A stretch of 16,356 bases of DNA from Flavobacteriia bacterium (GCA_009925805.1 RFQF01000018.1:1-16356), one strand, 5' to 3'; counted from the first letter of the stretch, positions 7,269 through 14,840 are shown. The notes: generated by a model not told the origin, from the letters alone. Numbers and translations: made by a program.

Positions 7269-8207
7269 TTAGGCGTTTGCATTCATGTTATCCAATACGT
7301 CCATCACGCTTTTTACTGCTTCCGCCGATTCGGCTAACAATGCTTTTTCGGCATCGTTTAAATGCAATTCAATGATTTTCTCAATACCGTTTTTCCCTAA
7401 AACTACGGGAACACCGAGGTAAATATCCTTCATCCCATACTCGCCCTGTAACCAAGCGCATACTGGGAAAATGCGTTTTTGATCGCGCACAATGGCCTCT
7501 ACCATTTGAGCTGCGGCAGCACCCGGAGCATACCAAGCGGAGGTTCCAAGTAGCTTAACAATTTCTCCTCCACCAAATTTTGTTCGTTCAATGATTTCAT
7601 TGAGTTTCTCCTCTTCAATTAGTTCGGTAACAGGAATGCCGGATACGGTTGTATACCGAGGAAGCGGAACCATAGTATCGCCGTGACCCCCCATCAGTAC
7701 CGCCTGAATATCTTTGGGAGAAACATTGAGTTCTGAGGCTAAGAAGGCCCGATATCGAGCTGTATCCAAGATTCCCGCCATTCCAAATACTTTTTTCGAA
7801 TCCATTTTGGCGTTAAGGAAGGCACAATACGTCATAACATCCAAGGGATTAGAAACCACGATGATGATGGCATTGGGAGAGTGTGCAACAATGTTTTCGG
7901 TTACCGTTTTAACAATTCCTGCATTGGTGGCAATTAAGTCGTCTCTCGACATTCCCGGCTTTCTAGGTAACCCCGAAGTAATTACCACAACATCCGAATC
8001 CTTGGTCATACCATAGTCGTTGGTAGAGCCCACGGTTCTCGAATCGTAAAGATTGATCGGCGCTGTTTGCCAAATATCGAGTGCCTTTCCTTCCGCAAAG
8101 CCTTCTTTTATATCCAATAATACAATTTCGTTCGCGATTTCTCGAGAAGCCAAAACATCTGCACAGGTAGCACCAACATTGCCTGCACCAACAACCGTTA
8201 TTTTCAT
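7269..8207 (-). CDS. mdh: malate dehydrogenase (LDH-like type)
   Basis: A 312-residue enzyme of the TCA cycle that interconverts (S)-malate and oxaloacetate with NAD(H). The N-terminal Rossmann fold has GAGNVG at 7-12, and D32 at the end of the second strand selects NAD over NADP. Substrate and catalytic residues are in place: R82 and R88 in the mobile loop GLPRKPGMSRDDL (79-91), N120 in VVSNPLDVMTY, D148 and R151 in GILDTARYR, and the proton-relay H175 in MGGHGDTMVPL. The arginine at the Q/R specificity position (R82) marks malate rather than lactate dehydrogenase. The length is standard and the frame intact. The ATG at 8207 is the only plausible start. The gene is monocistronic, with its own terminator at 7218-7243, and diverges from the second ECF sigma gene over 97 nt. 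I saw no exact -7 box there; CGAAAATA at 8240-8247 is a one-mismatch match on the minus strand. Confidence 0.97.
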   Translation of the reverse strand: MKITVVGAGNVGATCADVLASREIANEIVLLDIKEGFAEGKALDIWQTAPINLYDSRTVGSTNDYGMTKDSDVVVITSGLPRKPGMSRDDLIATNAGIVKTVTENIVAHSPNAIIIVVSNPLDVMTYCAFLNAKMDSKKVFGMAGILDTARYRAFLASELNVSPKDIQAVLMGGHGDTMVPLPRYTTVSGIPVTELIEEEKLNEIIERTKFGGGEIVKLLGTSAWYAPGAAAAQMVEAIVRDQKRIFPVCAWLQGEYGMKDIYLGVPVVLGKNGIEKIIELHLNDAEKALLAESAEAVKSVMDVLDNMNANA

Positions 8208-8304
8208 GAAAGTAATTTTTAGTGAGTTTTAAATCCTTGCGAAAATACAATAAGTCCGTAATTTTAGGAAGAATTTCCAAAAGATTCATGGAATTTATTT
8301 CCAC

Positions 8305-8910
8305 GTGAAGCAACGTGTAAAAGAAACCGAACGTAAAGCGATTAAAACCTTGGATAACCTAAAAGAACTTGTTGAAGCGTGTATTCGAAAGGAGCGAAAA
8401 GCACAACATCGTTTTTTTGAGTTGTATTACGGTAAAATGATGTCGGTTTGTTTACGTTACATCAAAGACCGTGACAGCGCTCAGGAGGTACTTCAAGATG
8501 GTTTTATAAAGGTCTTTGACAAATTGGAGTTATTTGATTTTCGCGGGTCCATTGAAGGATGGATGCGCCGAATTTTTTCGAATACGGCTATCGATGCTAT
8601 TCGAAAAGCAAAGCGCAATCCTTTTTTGTCGGACAACGACAACGATTTCAAAGATGTTGGCGTAAATCAAATGGAGGAAAAAGAAGATCTAGAGGCCCTG
8701 CAATTATCCTATGAAAAAGCATTGGACTGTGTTGATCAACTTTCCCCTGCCTACCGTACTGTTTTCAATCTCTATGTTTTCGAAGAATATTCGCATAAAG
8801 AGATTGGTGAAATACTCGGAATAAGCGAGGGAACCTCAAAATCCAATTTAGCCAAGGCCCGTATGAACTTGCAAAAAATGTTAGAAAAAAGAAACGTACA
8901 CAAAGTATAA
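8305..8910 (+). CDS. ECF-type RNA polymerase sigma-70 factor
   Basis: A 201-residue group 4 sigma factor, unrelated at close range to the one at 4023-4601. Region 2 covers residues ~30-100: AQHRFFELYYGKMMSVCLRY, then SAQEVLQDGFIKVFDKL, then GSIEGWMRRIFSNTAIDAIR. Region 4 lies at ~135-195: ALDCVDQLSPAYRTVFNLYV, then the helix-turn-helix YSHKEIGEILGISEGTSKS and SNLAKARMNLQKML. No ATG precedes the conserved start of region 2. GTG at 8305 gives the longest product, while TTG at 8350 (giving a start like M-DNLKELVEAC) fits the family start about as well, so the N-terminus is uncertain. The next gene begins 5 nt after the stop, forming a sigma/membrane-partner pair. Confidence 0.92.
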   Translation: MKQRVKETERKAIKTLDNLKELVEACIRKERKAQHRFFELYYGKMMSVCLRYIKDRDSAQEVLQDGFIKVFDKLELFDFRGSIEGWMRRIFSNTAIDAIRKAKRNPFLSDNDNDFKDVGVNQMEEKEDLEALQLSYEKALDCVDQLSPAYRTVFNLYVFEEYSHKEIGEILGISEGTSKSNLAKARMNLQKMLEKRNVHKV

Positions 8911-8915
8911 AACGG

Positions 8916-9829
8916 ATGAGTAATATTGATGATTTATTTAAAAAGGTCTTAGATTCCCATAGTGAGCCTTACGATCCTGCGGCCTGGGAAAATCTATCCA
9001 AACGTCTTGATCAATCCATCAAACCGGGTAAAAATCCCTTTCTAAAATGGGGAATTCCGAGTGTAGCAATCATCGTAGGTGCTGCGATAGCTTGGTATTT
9101 TACCTCGGTTGAACCTCAACGAACAACTCAGGTTGCCCAGGGTCCGAAACAGAATTCTTCCGTGTCAACAAACGCGAAAGAGGCACAAGGAAACTTTAAA
9201 AAACCTTCACAAAAAAAGGAAACTCTACCCAACGTTCCCAAGATTTCCTACCTGGAAAACCAAAACTCCAATACTACCAATCCTAAGGTTTTACCCCTTA
9301 CAAATACTTCGAATGACGTTGCTGTTGTTAAAAGCCATGAGTTGCCAACTTCTGAAAAACTAATTCCAGCAGAACCGCAAACCGGGAAGCTTGATCAAGA
9401 CCCTGTAATTGTGGACGGGCCAAAAACAGTGAGTAATTTCAAAGCGCTAACTCTCCCAACGTGTGCAAAGTAGAGACCACGAACGATAACGGGTGCCGAG
9501 GTAAAGTTTCGGAGACCTTTTATGTTAGCGACGACTATAATTTGCTGGCGGTCAATGCCTTCGAACCATTATCCCAAGATACTCGAAAAAGCGTCTTCAT
9601 TCCTTACGCTTTGACCCAAAGAAATACACCGTTCAAAATGATCGTGATCGATCCAAGCGACGGTGGAATTGTTTTTGAAACTTCCGATGCGCAAATGCCT
9701 TGGGATGGAGTGGATAAACGCAACGGGAAATTGGCCGAAACGAACAAGGCCTACATTTGGAAAGTAAACATAACTAAGCCAGAGCCCGGAGAAAAAGTAG
9801 ACTATATTGGCACAGTAGTTAGAATGTAA
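8916..9829 (+). pseudogene. one-TM sigma-linked protein with CHU_C/gliding-type C-terminal domain, disrupted
   Basis: Two frames encode pieces of one protein. Frame 1 (8916-9473, 185 residues) has a cytoplasmic start SNIDDLFKKVLDSHSEPYDP, a TM helix near residues 46-63 (IPSVAIIVGAAIAWYF) and a long Ser/Thr/Asn/Lys/Pro-rich extracytoplasmic linker, ending LTLPTCAK-stop. Frame 2 resumes at about 9458-9470 with VCKVETTNDNGCRGK, which looks like the last strand of a PKD domain. It continues DYNLLAVNAFEP and ends in VFETSDAQMPWDGVDKRNG and YIWKVNI, the CHU_C-type gliding-motility-associated end. The body of a PKD-like domain (W-x-FGDG, PxHxY) expected between linker and last strand is missing. Either a deletion with frame change or a small indel in an unusually short protein would explain this. 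It follows the sigma gene by 5 nt and probably senses or couples to the envelope. Confidence 0.72.
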
Positions 9830-9854
9830 AAAATACCTCTCCAGAATAAATGAG

Positions 9855-9892
9855 TAAGGATAATTCTCAAAAAATTATCCTTATTTTTGTTT
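9855..9892 (+). terminator. rho-independent terminator after the sigma/CHU_C pair
   Basis: A perfect 11-bp stem, TAAGGATAATT (9855-9865) and AATTATCCTTA (9873-9883), with loop CTCAAAA, is followed by TTTTTGTTT. It lies 26 nt after the stop at 9829 and separates this pair from the mutL operon. Confidence 0.88.
9882..9889 (+). promoter_or_regulatory. candidate -7 promoter box for the mutL operon
   Basis: TATTTTTG matches TAnnTTTG exactly and lies 18 nt before the mutL ATG at 9908. It overlaps the U-run of the preceding terminator. No TTG stands 17-23 nt upstream, so the -33 element is not supported, and T-rich terminator sequence can match by chance. Confidence 0.35.
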
Positions 9893-9907
9893 ATTGTCAA
9901 GGTTTAA

Positions 9908-11486
9908 ATGCAGGTAATTAAACGCCTTCCGATCCATTTATCGAATCAAATTGCTGCGGGCGAGGTAGTTCAACGCCCTGCTTCAGTAATAAAAGAATTG
10001 CTTGAAAATTCCATTGATGCAGGAGCAACGGAAATCGTAGTGACCGTTCGAGAGGGAGGAAGAACCCTGCTTTCTATTTTAGACAATGGAACTGGAATGA
10101 ATTCCGAAGATGCCTTACTTTGCTTCGAACGGCATGCGACAAGTAAATTACATACCATTGATGATTTATTTCAATTAGGAACAATGGGTTTTCGTGGGGA
10201 GGCCTTGGCCTCGATCGCCGCGGTGTCTCAAGTAACTTTGAGAACTAGAATGTCGGATTCTCCTACCGGAATACAAATACGCTATGAGGGAGGAGCACTT
10301 GTAAGCCAAGAAGAAATAGTATGCCCGAAAGGAACATTGATTGAGGTGAAAAACCTTTTTTACAACATTCCTGCGAGGAGGAATTTTCTTAAATCCGATG
10401 CTATCGAATTTAACCATATTGAGGATGCATTCCTTTGCATCGCTATAGCGCATCCGGAAGTTGCCTTCATTTTACACAATAATAACCGCCTTTGAAGGGT
10501 TAATACCTGAAAAAACCCATCCCGCTTACTTCATTTTCTTTGAAATCAATCCTCGAAAAATTGATGTAAATATTCATCCTACCAAAACCGAAATCAAGTT
10601 TGATGAAGAGCGATTCATCTATTCGTTGCTCTTGAGTACCATACGTCAATCCTTGGGGAAATTCAATTTGTCTCCGAGTTTAGACTTTGAATTAGAGACC
10701 GCCTTTGTTTTGCCTTCTAGTTTTCGACAGCAACCCCCTCAAGAACCTATTATACGTGTAGATCCGAATTTCAATCCATTTCAATCAGGTAACTCCAAGG
10801 AAAAATCCTTCAGTGCTGCCATCCAAAATGAAGGGTTCGGGGCCGCTCCTCCAAAGGAGGTTGATTGGCAAGCATTTTACCAGGTAAAAGAAGAAATGGG
10901 TTCGACAAATCGAATACCTGAATTATCTGAGAGTGCTTCGGTTGAGTTTATTCAATCGGGAAAATACCTCCTAGCACCGGCAACGAATGGTTTCCTCTTG
11001 ATAGATACAAAACGGGCGGTTGAGCGCATTTTGTACGAGGAACATATTCAAGCGTTTGTCAAAAAACCATTGCATGTACAAATGCTTCTTTTTCCCATTG
11101 AAAAAACACTGGAAAGCCCGGAGGCGCGCATCCTCTTGGAACATTCATCCTTGCTCGAACAGTTAGGGTTTAATTTTGAACTCAAAGACCGTTTACTGAT
11201 CTTATCGGGTGCGCCTGAAATGCTTCAAGAGGATGGAATTCTGTCCTGTTTTGAAATGCTTCTTTTCCGGTTAGAAACCCAAGACCAGCACCACGAAGAT
11301 CTCGCGCATATTTTGATGGCAGAAATAGTAAAAAGTGCTGCGAAACATCATAAAGTAGCGAATAAAAGCGAAATGAACCTGTTGATAGAACAATTATTTC
11401 GCTGCCAAGAACATCACATTTCGCCGAATAATGAACAGATTTTAACCCTACTTCGTACCGAAGATTTAACCCATTTTTTACCCTAA
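9908..11486 (+). pseudogene. mutL: DNA mismatch repair protein MutL, disrupted by internal deletion and frame change
   Basis: MutL is the ATP-driven matchmaker linking MutS mismatch recognition to strand incision. The first 195 residues (9908-10495) are a good GHKL ATPase domain: ELLENSIDAG (30-39, with E30 and N34), DNGTGM (59-64), RHATSK (75-80), GFRGEAL (94-100) and YNIPARRNFLK (152-162). Reading stops at TGA 10493-10495 after HNNNRL. A second frame resumes at about 10482 as ITAFEGLIPEKTHPAYF, then VNIHPTKTEIKF (transducer domain with its lysine) and a C-terminal dimerisation domain to 11486. Compared with intact MutL (usually 600+ residues in this phylum), about 75-100 residues joining ATPase and transducer domains are missing, including the VN-x-R strand. 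The pieces total about 529 residues. The endonuclease motif is also degenerate (DTKRAVERILYE, 11004-11039). It is the first gene of a five-gene operon. Confidence 0.88.
10476..10495 (+). other. deletion/frame-change junction inside mutL
   Basis: The same bases AATAACCGCCTT read N-N-R-L in the upstream frame and (I)-I-T-A-F in the downstream frame, and both readings look like proper MutL at the two ends of the missing segment. This suggests that both flanks once carried near-identical copies of this 12-nt string, between which the segment was lost. The ancestral second copy is inferred. Confidence 0.6.
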
Positions 11487-11487
11487 C

Positions 11488-12252
11488 ATGCTTAACAATA
11501 TCCCACAGGTTACTAAGAACTTACTTATTATCAATATTTTAATTTTCGTTGTGACCTGGTTGTTGGAAGCCCAAGGAATCGATTTAAAGGCCGTTTTGGG
11601 TACGCATTATATCGGGTCTCCCCTATTCCAACCATATCAAGTGATAACCCACATGTTTGCCCACGACGGTTTTTGGCATATTTTAATGAACATGTGGTTA
11701 TTCGTAATGCTCGGTGGGTATTTGGAACGGCTGTGGGGAGCGAAACGCTTTTTTATCTTCTTTTTATTGTGCGGTTTTGCTGCGTTTTTACTTCAAAATG
11801 CGATTACCGCCTACGATATTTTCAACCTTAGAGCGAAATTATCCGCACAAGGTTTTGACGTTTCGACCTTGGATTATTATATAAAAAAGGAATCGGACAT
11901 TCAAGCATGTTTCTCTGAAATCGCTAATCATTACCACTTATCTATTATACCTGATGATTTAGCCTATTATGTGGCCAATTCCTATTCTACCATGTTGGGA
12001 GCTTCGGGGGCCGTTTTTGGGGTTCTTGCGGCTTTTGCTATTCTTTTTCCAAATCAAGAGTTCATGTTGTATTTCGCTATTCCGGTTAAAGCAAAGTATT
12101 TAGTAGGAGCCTATTTCCTATTCGAAGTATTCATGGCATTCCAAAACGATCCTAGCGACCGGGTTGCCCACCTGGCGCATGTGGGTGGAGCAATTATGGG
12201 TGCTGCCATTGTATTGTATTGGCGAAAAACGGATCGCAACCATTTTTATTGA
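11488..12252 (+). CDS. rhomboid family intramembrane serine protease (first of tandem pair)
   Basis: A 254-residue polytopic membrane protease. Rhomboids cleave TM segments of substrates within the bilayer through a Ser-His dyad. Seen: H64 and N68 in HILMNMW (the HxxxN of TM2), the catalytic S173 in GASGAVFG and the catalytic H231 in AHLAHVGGA (H228 lies three residues earlier). Six hydrophobic segments fit a bacterial core without an extra TM helix. An insert of about 55 polar residues (~110-165) between the third hydrophobic segment and the serine helix is longer than in GlpG and should form a loop domain. The gene begins 1 nt after the mutL stop and ends 5 nt before the second rhomboid, so it is translated from the mutL transcript. 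Substrates are unknown. Confidence 0.93.
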   Translation: MLNNIPQVTKNLLIINILIFVVTWLLEAQGIDLKAVLGTHYIGSPLFQPYQVITHMFAHDGFWHILMNMWLFVMLGGYLERLWGAKRFFIFFLLCGFAAFLLQNAITAYDIFNLRAKLSAQGFDVSTLDYYIKKESDIQACFSEIANHYHLSIIPDDLAYYVANSYSTMLGASGAVFGVLAAFAILFPNQEFMLYFAIPVKAKYLVGAYFLFEVFMAFQNDPSDRVAHLAHVGGAIMGAAIVLYWRKTDRNHFY

Positions 12253-12257
12253 TTCAT

Positions 12258-13112
12258 ATGAGTAACCGGTCATTGTTGGATGAATTAAAGTACCAAGTAA
12301 CGAACGGTAAAATGACGGTTCGTTTAATTTTTTTAAACCTGGGCGTTTTCATCGTCATTGGATTTTTCTACCTATTGCAATCTGCTGGAGCTATTGAATT
12401 CAACTTAGAGCCGATCGTTCGTTTCCCAACCGACGGAATGTCTTTGTTAAGAAATCCATGGACCTTGATTTTTTCCATTTTTGGACATTTCAGTTTGAAT
12501 CATTTGTTTTTTAATATGCTGTTTTTGTTTTTTTCTGGGCTTATGTTTGAACAGCTTTTCGGAGGTAGTAAACTGCTGATTTTATATATCGTTGGAGGAA
12601 TAACCGGCAATCTTTGCGAATTATTATCTTCCGTACTCTTACCTGGTATTTTTCCTCCTCATTTCGTCATCGGTGCAAGTGGTTCCATCATGGCCGTCTT
12701 TTCCGCGGTTGCTTTTTATCGACCAAAAACATCGGTGAATCTTTTTGGGATTTTTCCGCTCCCCATTTATGTGCTCGCCTTGTTTTTTTTAGCGAAGGAC
12801 CTCATAGGTATTGGGGCACACGATGAAATCGCACACTTCGCACACTTGGGTGGAGCATTCATAGGTTTTCTTGCGCAACATAATCCTTCAAGCCGCACCA
12901 ACCTGTTGAACCTATTGGGAAGCATCATACAGCCATCACGTCAACATCCGAAAAAAACCGCGGTTCGATATCAAACCGATGATGAATACAATGCTGCAAA
13001 AAGCAACAAACAAGCGAAAATTGATCAGATTCTTGATAAAATTTCCAAATCCGGTTATGAATCGTTAAGTCGTGAAGAAAAAGACTTTCTGTTTAATCAA
13101 GGAAACCAATGA
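12258..13112 (+). CDS. rhomboid family intramembrane serine protease with DUF6576 tail (second of tandem pair)
   Basis: A 284-residue protein. The frame is open from 12219, but the ATG at 12258 (MSNRSLLDELKYQ) avoids overlap with the first rhomboid and gives a typical N-terminus. Seen: H82 and N86 in HLFFNML, the catalytic S141 in GASGSIMA and the catalytic H196 in HFAHLGGAFIG. Five or six hydrophobic segments end near residue 205. A soluble tail (206-284) holds the DUF6576-type helical end, DDEYNAAKSNKQAKIDQILD then KISKSGYESLSREEKDFLF, typical of Bacteroidota rhomboids. The short polar TM2-TM4 connection differs from the first paralogue with its long insert, so the two are diverged rather than recent duplicates. 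The TGA overlaps the next ATG (ATGA), which implies translational coupling. Confidence 0.94.
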   Translation: MSNRSLLDELKYQVTNGKMTVRLIFLNLGVFIVIGFFYLLQSAGAIEFNLEPIVRFPTDGMSLLRNPWTLIFSIFGHFSLNHLFFNMLFLFFSGLMFEQLFGGSKLLILYIVGGITGNLCELLSSVLLPGIFPPHFVIGASGSIMAVFSAVAFYRPKTSVNLFGIFPLPIYVLALFFLAKDLIGIGAHDEIAHFAHLGGAFIGFLAQHNPSSRTNLLNLLGSIIQPSRQHPKKTAVRYQTDDEYNAAKSNKQAKIDQILDKISKSGYESLSREEKDFLFNQGNQ

Positions 13113-14179
13113 ATCGGCTGTGGGTATTTCTTTTGGGGATGTTTTCCTTGATGCTCTTGATTTCTATGGGGGCCCCATACTTTCACCCTGAAACCATTCC
13201 CTTTCTCCCCTTCCTCGGATTACTTTTTCCGATATGGGTCCTACTTACGCTAATACTTACGATAGGGCTTTATTTCAAAAAAAATAGGTTTTATTATTGG
13301 GGTGTTTTCATGATGTTAATCAGTTCGTCGTACCTTCTAAAGATTGTAGGTCTTTCGTTTTTTGAATTTTCAAGCCCGAAGTCGCCGATTAAATTGATGA
13401 GCTACAATGTGCGCCTTTTTGGTTTGTATGACGATAGCACAACAGCAACACGCGATAAAATTTTTCAATTCATCCGAACTGAAAATCCGGACATTGCTTT
13501 TTTTCAAGAGTATTACCGCCAAGATAAACCCACTGAATTCATTACCTATGATTCTATACACGCCATTTTAAAGGCAAAAGATTATCATGAACGAAGTGCC
13601 CACAACAATCATGGTCACCGTAATTTTGGGATTTCCATTTTCTCCAAATTTCCCATGATCGCTCGAGGAGACGTGATATTTGAAAATCAAGGAATGATGG
13701 ATTTCAACTTTTGCATTTTTGCTGACATTGTGGCTCACCAAGATACGTTTCGGGTATATAACGTGCACTTGCAATCCATCCGTTTGAGCGAACCGGGCAA
13801 CACAAGAGAAAAAACAGGTTTTTTTTCCAATATATATGTCGCACTTGGGAAAATGCGCGGCGCATACGAAAAACGGGCAGACCAAGCACGCAAAGTCATT
13901 GAACACATGCAGAGTTCTCCGTATCCTGTTATATTATGCGGAGATTTTAATGATACCCCTATTTCCTATACGTACGAGCAATTCAACAAATCATTGTCCG
14001 ATGCTTTTCTTGCTTCCAACTGGGGCTTAGGAAGTACTTATATTGGAAAAATTCCCGCAGGGAGAATCGACTATATTTTTCATTCGGAAAATGTACGTTC
14101 CTACGAATTTAACGTACACAGCGTTAACTACTCAGACCACCGGCCAATCACCTGTCAAATTGAATTCAACGAAAAATGA
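13109..14179 (+). CDS. membrane-anchored endonuclease/exonuclease/phosphatase family protein
   Basis: A 356-residue protein. The N-terminus has three hydrophobic helices (~3-21, 33-55, 62-82) that anchor the enzyme in the inner membrane, followed by an EEP (DNase I-like) metal-dependent phosphoesterase domain (93-354). All active-site positions are visible: N100 in SYNVRLF, E134 in FFQEYY, H220 in NVHLQS, D279 and N281 in CGDFNDTP, D321 in RIDYIF, and the D343-H344 pair in SDHRP. Substrate is open: the fold covers nucleases, lipid and inositol phosphatases. The membrane anchor makes a phospholipid or other envelope phosphodiester more plausible than DNA repair, despite the mutL operon. It is coupled by 4-nt overlaps on both sides. 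Confidence 0.92.
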   Translation: MNRLWVFLLGMFSLMLLISMGAPYFHPETIPFLPFLGLLFPIWVLLTLILTIGLYFKKNRFYYWGVFMMLISSSYLLKIVGLSFFEFSSPKSPIKLMSYNVRLFGLYDDSTTATRDKIFQFIRTENPDIAFFQEYYRQDKPTEFITYDSIHAILKAKDYHERSAHNNHGHRNFGISIFSKFPMIARGDVIFENQGMMDFNFCIFADIVAHQDTFRVYNVHLQSIRLSEPGNTREKTGFFSNIYVALGKMRGAYEKRADQARKVIEHMQSSPYPVILCGDFNDTPISYTYEQFNKSLSDAFLASNWGLGSTYIGKIPAGRIDYIFHSENVRSYEFNVHSVNYSDHRPITCQIEFNEK

Positions 14180-14733
14180 AACGAATTCTCATTCTTGATT
14201 TTGGCAGCAACAAAGTTCCCCAACTTGAAGCGGTCGTTGGACAATATGCCGATTTTCAAACTGTTTCGTTTAGTGTTTTTCATGACGCCATACTGCCGGA
14301 TTTCAAGGGGGTTATCTTAAGCGGTGCCCCCATTCTCCTTACCGAGGATGATATTTCGCATTATATCACCGCATTATCTTGGGTCAAAACAACTCCCTTA
14401 CCTGTTCTTGGGATTTGTTTCGGGCATCAATTGTTAGGAATATTATTCAATGCTCATGTGGCCCGTATGAAGGAATGCAGGTCATTGAACGAAATCGAAC
14501 ATTTTGTCGATTGTCCTCTTCTCGTACATATACCTCGTGTTTTTGAAATGCAAGAGGACCATTGTGAGAGTATTTCCATTCCCGAAGAATTCGAATTGGT
14601 AGCCAATTCCGATGAATGTGTCAATGAAGTAATGCAGCACGTGTCAAAAAAGCTTTTTGGGGTACAATTTCACCCCGAAGTTTCAGGAACGCATGGAGCG
14701 ATTCTTATCGAGAACTTTATTCGTCTTTGTTAG
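14176..14733 (+). CDS. stand-alone class I glutamine amidotransferase domain protein
   Basis: A 185-residue protein covering just one GATase1 domain. These domains hydrolyse glutamine and pass ammonia to a synthase. The N-terminus RILILDFGSN resembles GuaA. The oxyanion strand GVILSGAP is at 45-52; the nucleophile C81 sits in GICFGHQ, and H166 and E168 in VQFHPEVSG complete the triad. There is no synthase domain in the protein or next to it, so it either serves a separately encoded partner or is a GuaA-like peptidase or regulator. It is the last gene of the mutL operon, and its ATG overlaps the EEP stop (ATGA). I see no strong plus-strand terminator in the 154 nt that follow, only a 5-bp inverted repeat (AGCTA-TTC-TAGCT, 14770-14782). 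Confidence 0.9.
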   Translation: MKRILILDFGSNKVPQLEAVVGQYADFQTVSFSVFHDAILPDFKGVILSGAPILLTEDDISHYITALSWVKTTPLPVLGICFGHQLLGILFNAHVARMKECRSLNEIEHFVDCPLLVHIPRVFEMQEDHCESISIPEEFELVANSDECVNEVMQHVSKKLFGVQFHPEVSGTHGAILIENFIRLC

Positions 14734-14840
14734 TGTTTTGAGTATCCCTTCCAAATGTTTCGTGCCTTCAGCTATTCTAGCTTAACTTAATCTGCCAACT
14801 GGCTATTACAGTCCATTTGTTCTATGAAACACTCCACAAT

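Noticed and set aside
10476..10495. Programmed ribosomal frameshift in mutL
   Set aside because: No slippery heptamer or following pseudoknot is evident, and a frameshift could not restore the missing conserved residues.
10461..11486. A separate gene for a MutL C-terminal protein starting at TTG 10461
   Set aside because: Its first residues shadow the end of the N-terminal frame and MutL-like sequence begins only at TAFEGL. There is no promoter or family precedent, so it is the 3' part of one broken mutL.
12219..12257. Overlapping start for the second rhomboid at 12219
   Set aside because: The 13 added residues are the first rhomboid's C-terminal codons in another frame; the ATG at 12258 is 5 nt after its stop.
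14734..14840. Small RNA or regulatory element between the amidotransferase gene and the T9SS terminator
   Set aside because: Only short inverted repeats (AGCTA-TTC-TAGCT; GCCA-AC-TGGC) without promoter or U-run; these are expected by chance.
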